Origin: CAZOKO01 sp964580455
GTDB lineage: Bacteria; Desulfobacterota; WTBG01
Length of the DNA stretch: 12,356 bases
Direction of reading: 5' to 3'
Assembly (NCBI GenBank): GCA_964580455.1
Contig: CAZOKO010000082.1
Span: 1-12,356 of the forward strand
Part shown: one piece after another, positions 1 through 6,446 of the stretch
Layout: every line of letters starts with the position of its first letter
Position numbering within the stretch: position 1 is the stretch's first letter
Position numbers and translations under genes: made by a program
The notes under the pieces: model-generated
Told to the model about the DNA's origin: nothing
The model's input: only the letters and a program-made list of their open reading frames with translations
Database searches by the model: none

Positions 1-663
1 AACTTCATTACCTGAACCGAGCAATTGAACAGCCTGTTGTAGTTCGTTGGCTGGAATATCTATTGCCAACTGGATACGCTTTTTCGTGATACTTTCGGGA
101 ATGAGTTTCAACACTTCTTGAAGAAATTCATGGCCAGAAGGATAAGGTCTATTTGCTGCTATGGCGGCAGCAATAGCTACGGCGATCGCCCCTGCCTGTC
201 CTTCAGGGTGTGCATGTGTAATAACCGCAGATAATAGTGCTTCTTGGGTGACGCGTTGTAAATCATGACAGAAAAAGCCTCCTACAGGAGCGACACGCAT
301 AGCTGCACCGTTGCCGTAAGAGCCGCTACCGAATAAGGTAGGGGAAATGTTTCTCCAATCTGCCCCCGCAGCTATCTGTCGTAGCAATCGTGTAGCACCA
401 CCACCGTATCCCCGATAGGGCTCTTCTTGATAGCGACGTGCAAAGGCTTTGGCCAATGCATCCTGCTCAATATGACCGTATGTCTTCAGTACTTCCACAA
501 TCGACAAAGCCATATGAGTATCATCTGTCCAATGCCAAATCTTTTTGGGCAGATTAGACGGTGAAGTATGATGTGGGGAAATATTGAAAAACAACTCTCC
601 AAATGCATCTCCTACTGATAAGCCCTCAAGACTTAGCATTGCTTTCGATAAGCCGTTGGTCAT
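1..663 (-). CDS. ADP-ribosylglycohydrolase family protein, C-terminus beyond window
   Basis: The open frame runs from ATG at 663 to the left edge (221 codons, no stop), so the C-terminus is missing. Near the N-terminus is GLSVGDAFGE (about residues 14-23), then WHWTDDTHMA (about 43-52), the family's first Mg-binding T-D-D cluster, then GYGGGATR (about 81-88) and a GSGSYGNGAAMR segment (about 104-115). This order is typical of DraG/ARH-type hydrolases, which remove ADP-ribose from modified proteins or small molecules in the cytoplasm. The later D-x-x-A metal motif would lie outside the window. The start is chosen because no other ATG or GTG occurs between it and the upstream in-frame stop at 766-768; AGGG sits about 8 bases upstream. 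It is transcribed alone from a good promoter (703-731). The family is clear, but the substrate cannot be told from sequence. Confidence 0.88.
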   Translation of the reverse strand, partial: MTNGLSKAMLSLEGLSVGDAFGELFFNISPHHTSPSNLPKKIWHWTDDTHMALSIVEVLKTYGHIEQDALAKAFARRYQEEPYRGYGGGATRLLRQIAAGADWRNISPTLFGSGSYGNGAAMRVAPVGGFFCHDLQRVTQEALLSAVITHAHPEGQAGAIAVAIAAAIAANRPYPSGHEFLQEVLKLIPESITKKRIQLAIDIPANELQQAVQLLGSGNEV

Positions 664-960
664 ATTGATACCCTGAAAGTTGCCTTCTTTTAATGTGGGT
701 GCAGTATAGGATAAAGATGGTTGGGTGTCAATGATAGAGGTAGTATAGGGTATGGGAATTATTTTTTATGGGTGAAATCCTTCTTCTCACTCGCTCTGGG
801 CTGAAGAGTGCTAACCGTTAACTGTTTTTCAAGTTGTTCTCAGAACCAATAAAACAAAGGGGTCGGACCTACACATTTGACAAACTAGAAAGCGTAGAAA
901 GCGGGATGTAGGTTCCGTAGAAGGTGTCTTAGTGTAATCTTTTTCTACAAAGAAACTATA
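664..960. other. Spacer with promoter, a decayed mobile-element-like motif and a 9-bp tandem repeat
   Basis: No convincing gene lies here. Besides the leftward promoter, the stretch holds GGTCGGACC (861-869, palindromic) followed by TACACATTTGACA (870-882). To my memory this motif resembles sequences seen beside Y1 (IS200/REP-associated) transposase genes. Immediately after it, TAGAAAGCG occurs twice in tandem (886-894 and 895-903). No transposase frame is present. I see no clear hairpin-plus-T terminator for the flavoprotein gene that ends at 961. Confidence 0.45.
703..731 (-). promoter_or_regulatory. Sigma70-type promoter of the ADP-ribosylglycohydrolase gene
   Basis: Read on the minus strand, a perfect -35 TTGACA (726-731) is followed after exactly 17 bases by TATACT (703-708), a five-of-six -10 box. 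The predicted start of transcription is near 696, giving a leader of about 33 bases before ATG 663. Box identity and spacing are seen directly; activity is inferred. Confidence 0.7.
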
Positions 961-1650
961 TTACACATTTTCGGGCTGCTGCCCCCAGTGTTTATTCCAA
1001 TAGTCAAAGGCAACCGGCCAGTTAGCCTGTTGGGACTGCACTAGAAAACTCATGATTTCATAAGCCTGCTTAATTTGTTCTTCCTGTTCGGGCCATGTTT
1101 CCTTCCGCTCTATGGCCTGAACCAGGCGCCGGCCAAGATCTGCGGAAGATTTCTCGAGTTGTGCATTTTCATCCGGGTCTTCGAACTGCAGCATTACACC
1201 GTTCACGCCATTGATAAGCCGTAAGCCAAACTGGGTCAGGATTTTCGTACAATAGTTCTCAACGTCTTCAGGCGGGGATCCACCGCAAGTTACGACGGTT
1301 GTGGCATATTTACCGTAAAAGCGCATGCAGTGAAGCGGCAGGCTGCAGCGGTCAAGGAAAGCCTTAAGCTGTGCGGTCACACCAAACATGTAATTGGGGA
1401 CCGCAAATACTATGCCGTCGGCTGCAAGCATACTGTCTAAAATTTTTTCACAGTCATCCTGCTGGTGACATTTGCCTTTGGTGTGACAGATCTCAAGGCA
1501 TCCTTTGCACGGATGAACCGTCAGTGAATCAAATGAAAAGAGTTCCGTCTGTGCACCGGCGTCTTCGACTGCCGTGAGCAGGGGTTTGAGCAACCTACCG
1601 GTAAAACCGCGCATGCCGCGCGGGCTTGCCTGGATAACTGAAAGTTTCAT
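961..1650 (-). CDS. Flavodoxin-fold NAD(P)H-dependent FMN reductase / iron-sulfur flavoprotein-like
   Basis: This 229-residue cytoplasmic protein starts MKLSVIQASPRG, the first beta strand and phosphate-binding loop (S9-P10-R11) of the NADPH-dependent FMN reductase family. A second family landmark is FAVPNYMFGVTAQLKAFLDR (about 82-101), which normally contacts the flavin. Between them lies a cysteine cluster, C48-x2-C51-x3-C55-x5-C61-x5-C67. Many relatives have C-x2-C-x2-C-x5-C here, and true iron-sulfur flavoproteins use such a cluster to hold 4Fe-4S; this copy has one extra residue after the second cysteine. Likely role: FMN-dependent electron transfer or quinone/metal reduction, partner unknown. 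GAGGT sits about 7 bases before the ATG. The gene lies 89 bp downstream of the 1740-3215 gene on the same strand and may be co-transcribed. Family sure, function not. Confidence 0.8.
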   Translation of the reverse strand: MKLSVIQASPRGMRGFTGRLLKPLLTAVEDAGAQTELFSFDSLTVHPCKGCLEICHTKGKCHQQDDCEKILDSMLAADGIVFAVPNYMFGVTAQLKAFLDRCSLPLHCMRFYGKYATTVVTCGGSPPEDVENYCTKILTQFGLRLINGVNGVMLQFEDPDENAQLEKSSADLGRRLVQAIERKETWPEQEEQIKQAYEIMSFLVQSQQANWPVAFDYWNKHWGQQPENV

Positions 1651-1739
1651 GGCATTACCTCATTTTGGTGTTAATAAAGCAAAAAATTAGAGTATCACAC
1701 ATCAGTGGCCAAACTTAAAGGACATAATAGCCGTACAAT

Positions 1740-3215
1740 TTATGATTTCGGAAGCTTCGAGAGGTGGTCTGATTTGGATAAAATCGAATCAATTGCCTGG
1801 CTTAATGAATCGGCAACATAGTGGCGGTACTTGGGACCAATCAGCACCCCGTTATAGATAGTACGGGTCCCATCCAGATCAAATTCACGGGTGTAGGGGA
1901 CATCCCAGTCAGGATAGTCAATAGTTTCGTAGACATCATAGCCGGGAAAGTGATGATAATTATGATGGGCATGGTTGAACATGGTGTCAGTATTTTCTGT
2001 AAAAAATTCCATGGGCTGCTGGACCACAAAATCAAAACCATCCCGTTTACCCTCCAGATAGGCACGGTTGGTGGAGAGATAATTCTCTTCCGGGTCCCAG
2101 ACGGGATCAGCGAAATGATCCTGGCAGGTCACCACCTCGGTTTTACTGAAATCATAGCCCGAGACCAGTTTTTTTACTTCCTCAAGCAGGGGGTCAAGGT
2201 AGGCAGGTGAGAGCTTGAGCCAGGCTTCATTGGGAAAGTTATCCCAGGGCATCCCATGGACCGATACCGCAATCTTAACTGATGCACCTTGAGGAAGGGT
2301 ATCCAAACGATCCTTTAATAGCTGGATAAATCCCTCACGCATGGGCGGGAAATGGCCCAGAGGGGGTGCCATGATGATCTTTATCTTTTTGCCATTTCCT
2401 CGCTCTTTTTCCCACTGTCGAATAATCTCGAAACTATGTTTAAAACTGTTGTGAAACTCCTCATAGTGGGAGTAAACGACCATCGGGGAAGTGAGAACAA
2501 TGGTGTCAGCACCCCCGTCAAGCAGTTCATACAACTCCTGATGCATCTCCCAGGGGTCCATGGAATCTGCCCGGTGATTGGGAATGGGGCCATATTTATC
2601 CTGCAGTTTCTCAAAGACCAGATCCAGAACCTTATTTCGCTGATACTCCGCCGGAACTTTGCGGTTTTTAAAACCCTTACCGTAATACCACACCCGTGCG
2701 CGGTTCATGGTTTTTCCAGCCAGTGAAGGGATCCCTCCCTTTCTTCCCTTATAGAGAAAATAGCCACTATCAAGATAAATTCGATTTGTGGGACCCTGCC
2801 ACTCAACTTCACCACGTCGGTACTTTTCGATGTAGGGAACACTGTCGATGTCAAACCTGCTGCCAAGATAATCGACCAGGTCCGTCGGCTCAAATTCAGT
2901 ATACTCATAGAATCTCTCGGGATCAAAAAGTGCGATACCCATGTCCAGACCGGCAAAAAAGCGTCCCGGCCAGGGGATGATGACATGACGAACATGGTTA
3001 AAAATATTGTGCCACCAGTCGGGCTCATAAACCTCGGCGGTAGAAAGCCCCACCATAAAGATCGCCACCCTGCCTTCAGGGGTTGTGTCCTGAGTGGTGT
3101 ACACATCATAATAATAATCAGGCTTATCTGGCCGGTTTTGGTACCAGGCCGTGATCTTATATCCTCCATAGAGAAGTACGACAAATACGATCAGTCCAAT
3201 AAATAATTTTTTCAT
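1740..3215 (-). CDS. Membrane-anchored extracytoplasmic protein of unknown function, possibly chelatase-like
   Basis: This 491-residue protein has a positively charged start (MKK) and one hydrophobic segment (about residues 4-18), so it is probably anchored in the inner membrane with the rest outside. I do not recognise it with certainty. The central part alternates hydrophobic strands and helices: ADTIVLTSPMVVYSH (236-250), KIKIIMAPPLGHFPPMREGF (277-296), then VKIAVSVHGMPWDNFP (313-328), followed by VVTCQDHFADPVW (361-373). The SVHGMP stretch with H320 recalls the S-x-HG-x-P active-site loop of ferrochelatase/sirohydrochlorin chelatase folds, but the protein is well over 100 residues longer than HemH. 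A histidine-rich patch NHAHHNYHH lies at 414-422. It is rich in Trp, Tyr and Asp-Pro, as extracytoplasmic proteins often are. A strong Shine-Dalgarno (GGAAGGGAG) supports the start. The chelatase idea is a weak inference; metal or tetrapyrrole binding would suit the cytochrome genes next door. Confidence 0.75.
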   Translation of the reverse strand: MKKLFIGLIVFVVLLYGGYKITAWYQNRPDKPDYYYDVYTTQDTTPEGRVAIFMVGLSTAEVYEPDWWHNIFNHVRHVIIPWPGRFFAGLDMGIALFDPERFYEYTEFEPTDLVDYLGSRFDIDSVPYIEKYRRGEVEWQGPTNRIYLDSGYFLYKGRKGGIPSLAGKTMNRARVWYYGKGFKNRKVPAEYQRNKVLDLVFEKLQDKYGPIPNHRADSMDPWEMHQELYELLDGGADTIVLTSPMVVYSHYEEFHNSFKHSFEIIRQWEKERGNGKKIKIIMAPPLGHFPPMREGFIQLLKDRLDTLPQGASVKIAVSVHGMPWDNFPNEAWLKLSPAYLDPLLEEVKKLVSGYDFSKTEVVTCQDHFADPVWDPEENYLSTNRAYLEGKRDGFDFVVQQPMEFFTENTDTMFNHAHHNYHHFPGYDVYETIDYPDWDVPYTREFDLDGTRTIYNGVLIGPKYRHYVADSLSQAIDSILSKSDHLSKLPKS

Positions 3216-3319
3216 ATCGTTCTCCCTTCCTTCTAAATATTTCTGACTTTACTCCACATAATTTTCAGCAGAGTCACAAACTTATGCGTTAGCCTGAAAC
3301 TTAATTACAGGGGAAGAGA

Positions 3320-3348
3320 TATATAACATAACGCCATTTTTGTGTCAA
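3320..3348 (-). promoter_or_regulatory. Promoter of the leftward 1740-3215 / 961-1650 genes
   Basis: On the minus strand, TTGACA (3343-3348) is separated by 17 bases from TATATA (3320-3325). Transcription would begin near 3313, leaving a leader of about 98 bases. The -35 box is perfect and the -10 is four of six. No other equally good promoter was seen for these two genes. Confidence 0.6.
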
Positions 3349-3450
3349 TATATGCTTTAATGGAACTTACTTTCTATCAAAACCCCGGCAGGGCAGTTGA
3401 GGTAAGGGAGAATAGTTTCAATCCTTCCTTAACCAAAATACGAATGATCC

Positions 3451-3494
3451 AATGACTAAAACATCGCATTTCCAACGTCTTAGTTTTGGTCATT
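3451..3494. repeat. Imperfect inverted repeat with 12-bp arms
   Basis: AATGACTAAAAC (3451-3462) pairs with GTTTTGGTCATT (3483-3494) with a single T/G mismatch around a 20-base loop. Outside it, a second, weaker pairing joins roughly 3440-3455 to 3497-3511 (CGAATGATCC against GATAATCG). The hexamer AATGAC or its complement recurs. It could be a decayed intergenic repeat or a weak bidirectional terminator; it is not followed by a clean T-run at the stem base. Confidence 0.45.
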
Positions 3495-3581
3495 TTGTCA
3501 TTTGATAATCGAATTTTTTTCGGTTTTAGGATTTGGCCTGAACATGACTTTTCGTTCAGACACTAAATAGCCAAATAAGAC

Positions 3582-3614
3582 TTGACAGCCAAAATGTGCT
3601 ATGCTAGTTATAAT
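3582..3614 (+). promoter_or_regulatory. Probable promoter of fadR-etfBA operon
   Basis: A perfect TATAAT lies at 3609-3614 and a perfect TTGACA at 3582-3587, but the spacing is 21 bases, longer than the ideal 17. Either the -10 is used with a poor -35, or a weaker -10 such as TAGTTA (3605-3610, spacing 17) pairs with TTGACA. The TATAAT overlaps the left arm of the operator by three bases, so a bound repressor would block polymerase. Confidence 0.55.
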
Positions 3615-3633
3615 GAATGAACAATCATTCATT
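3612..3633. promoter_or_regulatory. FadR (YsiA)-type operator
   Basis: A perfect inverted repeat has arms AATGAATGA (3612-3620) and TCATTCATT (3625-3633) around the 4-base centre ACAA. The core TGAATGA-N4-TCATTCA has the same half-sites and spacing as the operator described for Bacillus subtilis FadR, a TetR-family repressor of fatty-acid degradation released by long-chain acyl-CoA. It lies 37 bases before the start of the fadR-like gene and overlaps the -10 box, as expected for autorepression. Only isolated half-sites occur elsewhere in the window. Confidence 0.82.
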
Positions 3634-3670
3634 TTTATTTTTGTAAAAAATTTATAGTAATTGGCAACTT

Positions 3671-4267
3671 ATGAAGAATGAAAATTTAAAAAGTGACGAT
3701 AAGCACCAGAAGATAATCAAAGCTGCCCTTAAGGTATTTGCAAAGAAAGGTTTTTATAATTCAAGGGTTTCAGAGATTGCTAAAGAGGCAGAAGTGGCTG
3801 ATGGCACGATATACCTTTATTTTAAAAATAAGGATGATATCCTGATTTCTGTATTTGAGACCGAGATGAAGGAAATGATTAGCAATATGAAGAAAGAACT
3901 CAGTAAGTCTCATGACACTATAGAGAAGATAAGGATATATGCCTTCCAACATCTGAATATGATTACCGAAAATCAGGAATGGGCAGAGGTAGCACAGGTT
4001 GAATTAAGGCAAAGCAGTAAATTTATGAGGGTATATATTAAAGATCATTATATGGATTACATAAATATATTCGCATATATTATAAGGGAAGGTCAGGAGA
4101 AGGGGATTTTTAAAGAAGGTATCAATACGGGCATAGCCAAGAGAGCTTTTTTTGGGGCACTGGATGAGATGGGGAGATACTGGGTGCTGTCGAGAAGTAA
4201 AAGGTATAGCGTGGAAGAATCCGCAAAACAGATAAGCGATATGTTTATACAAGGGATTATGAATTAA
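3671..4267 (+). CDS. fadR: TetR-family transcriptional repressor, FadR (YsiA)-like
   Basis: This 198-residue cytoplasmic regulator has a standard TetR N-terminal helix-turn-helix (about residues 10-56): IIKAALKVFAKKGFYNSRVS, then IAKEAEVADGTIYLYFKNKD. The ADGTIYLYFKNKDDILISVF stretch and the later QVELRQS (about 117-123) and FFGALDE (about 160-166) closely recall B. subtilis FadR, which binds long-chain acyl-CoA in its C-terminal domain and then leaves the DNA. A FadR-type operator sits directly upstream, and etfB and etfA follow, the same regulator-ETF pairing found in the Bacillus lcfA-fadR-fadB-etfB-etfA operon. No good Shine-Dalgarno precedes the ATG, so translation may be weak. Likely role: autorepressor that derepresses the ETF/respiratory genes when acyl-CoA is present. 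The effector is inferred from family resemblance. Confidence 0.88.
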   Translation: MKNENLKSDDKHQKIIKAALKVFAKKGFYNSRVSEIAKEAEVADGTIYLYFKNKDDILISVFETEMKEMISNMKKELSKSHDTIEKIRIYAFQHLNMITENQEWAEVAQVELRQSSKFMRVYIKDHYMDYINIFAYIIREGQEKGIFKEGINTGIAKRAFFGALDEMGRYWVLSRSKRYSVEESAKQISDMFIQGIMN

Positions 4268-4278
4268 ATGTAGAATCT

Positions 4279-4306
4279 GTTACGGGCTACGAGTTGCGGG
4301 TTGAGA
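4279..4306 (+). repeat. Degenerate tandem heptamer repeat (four units)
   Basis: Four consecutive 7-mers read GTTACGG, GCTACGA, GTTGCGG and GTTGAGA. They lie just after the regulator stop codon in the fadR-etfB spacer. A shorter relative (GGTACGG, GTTGAGT) lies after etfA. The units drift as expected of an old tandem repeat. Confidence 0.6.
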
Positions 4307-4347
4307 AGAAAAAATAGCAACCTGTTTAAAACCCGGCATTCCAAATA

Positions 4348-4364
4348 CTTAAGCGAAGCTTAAG
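4348..4364. promoter_or_regulatory. Perfect 7-bp inverted repeat upstream of etfB
   Basis: CTTAAGC (4348-4354) and GCTTAAG (4358-4364) flank a GAA loop, ending about 25 bases before the etfB Shine-Dalgarno (AAGGAGG). It could be an mRNA hairpin that separates etfB from the regulator message, or a protein site. It lacks the GC content and immediate T-run of a strong terminator, though TTAACTTTTT follows some bases later. Confidence 0.4.
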
Positions 4365-4401
4365 CTGAATTTAACTTTTTAAGAGTAAGGAGGTTGTTAT
4401 T

Positions 4402-5196
4402 ATGAACATTATTGTGTGTATGAAACAGGTTCCGGATACCGAAGCTCAGATCAGGGTTAAGCCGGATGGGTCAGGTATTGTCGATGGTGATATCAAATTT
4501 GTGATGAATCCTTACGATGAGTATGGCGTAGAGGAAGCGCTTCTGTTGAAGGAGAAGTTTGGTGGTACAGTTACTATTGTTTGTCTGGGACCTGAACGGG
4601 CTGTGGAGGCTATCAGGACTGGATTGGCTATGGGTGCTGATAAGGCAGTTCACCTGGATGATCCGGCATTTGAAGGCGGAGATGCTTTTAGCACCGCTAA
4701 GGCTTTAGCAGCTGCCATAAAGGGGATGGAATGTGACCTTATCTTTTGCGGTAAACAGGCTATCGATGATGATCTCGCACAGGTAGGCTCAGCACTTGCT
4801 GAGATGCTTGGGATCCCTCAGGTAGTTGTTGTAACGAAAGTTGAGGTATCTGAAGATACCAAAAAAGCGAATGTGAATCGACAAATTATTGGGGGTGAGG
4901 AAATTATCGAAGTTCCCTTGCCTGCTGTGTTGACTGCTCAGAAAGGTTTGAATGAACCACGCTATGCTTCACTTCCTGGTATAATGAAAGCCAAGAAGAA
5001 GGAGGTTAAATCAGTAAAAGTTGCTGATTTAGGTCTGGACTCGAGTGCTGTAGGAGCAGCAGGAGCTAAAACGAAGATTATTAAAATGTATTCTCCCCCA
5101 CAGAGGGAAGCTGGGAAGATTATTGAGGGAGAAACAGCCGAAGAAACAGCACCAAAATTGGCAAAGTTACTAAGAGAGGAAGCTAAAGCAATATAG
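4402..5196 (+). CDS. etfB: Electron transfer flavoprotein beta subunit
   Basis: This 264-residue protein has normal length for the family. It begins MNIIVCMKQVPDTEAQIRV and carries MNPYDEYGVEEAL (35-47), CGKQAIDDDLAQVGSALAEM (116-135) forming the AMP/nucleotide pocket, and the ETF-beta signature around VNRQIIGGEE...LPAVLTAQKGLNEPRY and SLPGIMKAKKK (190-200). The protein pairs with EtfA in the cytoplasm and carries electrons from acyl-CoA dehydrogenases. The NPYDEY form resembles the canonical NPFDE type rather than the NPDDK form I associate with electron-bifurcating EtfB, so simple transfer to a quinone reductase is the more likely role. A textbook AAGGAGG lies 9 bases before ATG. It lies 134 bp after fadR and 22 bp before etfA. 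Confidence 0.95.
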   Translation: MNIIVCMKQVPDTEAQIRVKPDGSGIVDGDIKFVMNPYDEYGVEEALLLKEKFGGTVTIVCLGPERAVEAIRTGLAMGADKAVHLDDPAFEGGDAFSTAKALAAAIKGMECDLIFCGKQAIDDDLAQVGSALAEMLGIPQVVVVTKVEVSEDTKKANVNRQIIGGEEIIEVPLPAVLTAQKGLNEPRYASLPGIMKAKKKEVKSVKVADLGLDSSAVGAAGAKTKIIKMYSPPQREAGKIIEGETAEETAPKLAKLLREEAKAI

Positions 5197-5218
5197 GGAT
5201 AATGAAAGGAGAATAATC

Positions 5219-6211
5219 ATGGCAAAAGGAATTTGGGTTTTTGCAGAACATAGTGATGGGTCTGTAAGGAAGGTAACCTTTGAGATTTTAAGTGAAGCAA
5301 GGAAGATAGCTGACAAGATTGGGGAAGAGCTTTGTGCAGTCATTGCAGGAAATCAGGTGGAAGCGCTGGCTGAAAAGTGTGCTCCTTACGGTGCGGATAA
5401 GGTTTATGTAGTTGAAAACGAGGCGCTCAGCCAGTATACTACAGAGGGATATGCCAAGGCGTTAACTGATCTGGTCAAAGAGCATCAGCCTTCCATATTA
5501 CTGGGTGGAGCTACTGTTACAGGAAAGGATCTTTTCCCCCGGGTAGCTGCCCGTTTGGAGACAGGTTTGGCTGTGGATTGTACAGATATTGGACTGGATG
5601 ACAGCAATCAGTTTTTCGTAAAGAGACCGATGTATGCTGGCAAGGCATATGCAGAAGTAGGGTTTTCTGATGCAACACCAAAGATGGCTTCAATCCGTCC
5701 CAATGTACTTATTCCCAGTGAACCAGATGAATCACGAAAAGCGGAAGTTATAAAAGTTGCGACTGAAATTAGTGCGGGTGATATTAAGGCTAAAGTGGTT
5801 GAGGTGGTTAAAACAGCAGGTGAGCAGGTGGATCTCACAGAAGCCGAAGTCATTGTTGCCGGTGGCCGTGGAATGAAAGGGCCTGAGAATTTTAAGATCA
5901 TTGAAGAATTAGCTGAAGTTTTAGATGCTACCGTTGGTGCCTCCAGAGCAGCTGTGGATGCTGGATGGAAACTACAGTCTGATCAGGTAGGACAAACCGG
6001 CAAGGTGGTGTCACCCAACCTCTATATTGCCTGTGGCATTTCTGGTGCCATCCAGCACTTTGCCGGAATGGGAACCTCAAAATGTATTGTGGCTATCAAC
6101 AAGGATCCGGAGGCGGTAATATTTGGCAAGTGTGATTATGGGATTTGCGACGATCTCTTAAAGGTTATTCCCAAGTTGACTGAAGAGATTAAGAAGTTGA
6201 AGGCGGAATAG
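5219..6211 (+). CDS. etfA: Electron transfer flavoprotein alpha subunit
   Basis: This 330-residue protein is the FAD-holding ETF subunit. It has an N-terminal ETF fold (1-about 180) and the C-terminal FAD domain: GGRGMKGPENF (215-225), GASRAAVDAG (240-249), QVGQTGKVVSP (256-266), ACGISGAIQHFAGM (271-284) and NKDPEAVIF (294-302). There is no extra N-terminal ferredoxin insert. Together with EtfB it accepts electrons from acyl-CoA dehydrogenases; the EMO-type gene downstream is the likely acceptor. One oddity: the usual ADYGIVGDL stretch near the C-terminus reads CDYGICDDL, with C305 and C310 replacing small or aliphatic residues. AAAGGAGAA precedes ATG at good distance. It belongs to the same transcript as etfB; a repeat-bearing 235-bp spacer follows. 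Confidence 0.95.
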   Translation: MAKGIWVFAEHSDGSVRKVTFEILSEARKIADKIGEELCAVIAGNQVEALAEKCAPYGADKVYVVENEALSQYTTEGYAKALTDLVKEHQPSILLGGATVTGKDLFPRVAARLETGLAVDCTDIGLDDSNQFFVKRPMYAGKAYAEVGFSDATPKMASIRPNVLIPSEPDESRKAEVIKVATEISAGDIKAKVVEVVKTAGEQVDLTEAEVIVAGGRGMKGPENFKIIEELAEVLDATVGASRAAVDAGWKLQSDQVGQTGKVVSPNLYIACGISGAIQHFAGMGTSKCIVAINKDPEAVIFGKCDYGICDDLLKVIPKLTEEIKKLKAE

Positions 6212-6446
6212 GGTACGGGTTGAGTAACACAGAGCAGCATAGCCGCAACCAAAACAAATATAACCACGAAGGCCACGAAGAATAAAACTAAACTTATCTG
6301 TTTTGTAAAAAGTCAAAAACCGAGTCACTCCCGCGGAAGCGAGAGTCCATAACAAACTGGATTCCTGCTTTCGCAAGGAATGACATGGAGTTGAATAGTT
6401 ACTATTTTAAGTAGATAACGATCTTGAATAATAAAAAGGTGCATTA
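6212..6446. other. Repeat-rich spacer between etfA and the EMO gene
   Basis: No gene is visible. It starts with a two-unit heptamer (GGTACGG, GTTGAGT; 6212-6225), continues with the direct repeat CCACGAAGG/CCACGAAGA near 6277-6294, a sequence type I recall as common in spacers of many uncultured bacteria, then the three-hairpin element at 6324-6384. The EMO gene's Shine-Dalgarno (AAGGTG) ends about 5 bases before 6447. Confidence 0.6.
6324..6384. repeat. Three-hairpin MITE/REP-like intergenic element
   Basis: Outer arms GTCA (6324-6327) and TGAC (6381-6384) enclose three stems. Stem one is CTC-c-CGC (6328-6334) with GCG-a-GAG (6339-6345) and loop GGAA. Stem two is TCCA (6346-6349) with TGGA (6358-6361). 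Stem three is TTCCTGC (6362-6368) with GC-a-AGGAA (6373-6380, one bulged base) and loop TTTC. The cloverleaf layout, with motifs like CTCCCGCGGAAGCG and TTCCTGCTTTCGC, resembles short non-coding repeats I recall as dispersed in many bacterial genomes. It interrupts the operon and may shape the mRNA level between etfBA and the next gene. Confidence 0.65.

Larger units (their letters stand above)
3216..3670. other. Divergent regulatory spacer
   Basis: This 455-bp AT-rich region lies between the leftward membrane-protein gene and the rightward regulator gene. It contains the leftward promoter (3320-3348), an imperfect inverted repeat built on AATGAC (3440-3511), a rightward TTGACA (3582-3587) and TATAAT (3609-3614), and a palindromic operator (3612-3633). 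I see no gene in it. Confidence 0.7.

Noticed and set aside
1821..3206. Several long open frames on the plus strand and alternative minus frames across the 1740-3215 gene
   Set aside because: They are shadows of the well-supported minus-strand gene, with low-complexity or unfamiliar protein sequence and no ribosome sites.
4301..4330. TTGAGA followed by TTTAAA as a separate etfB promoter
   Set aside because: Boxes are poor and TTGAGA is part of the heptamer repeat; co-transcription with fadR is simpler.
4956..4962. TGAATGA half-site in etfB, and TCATTCA in the NrfD gene near 11675
   Set aside because: Single half-sites inside coding sequence without a partner at the right spacing; expected by chance.
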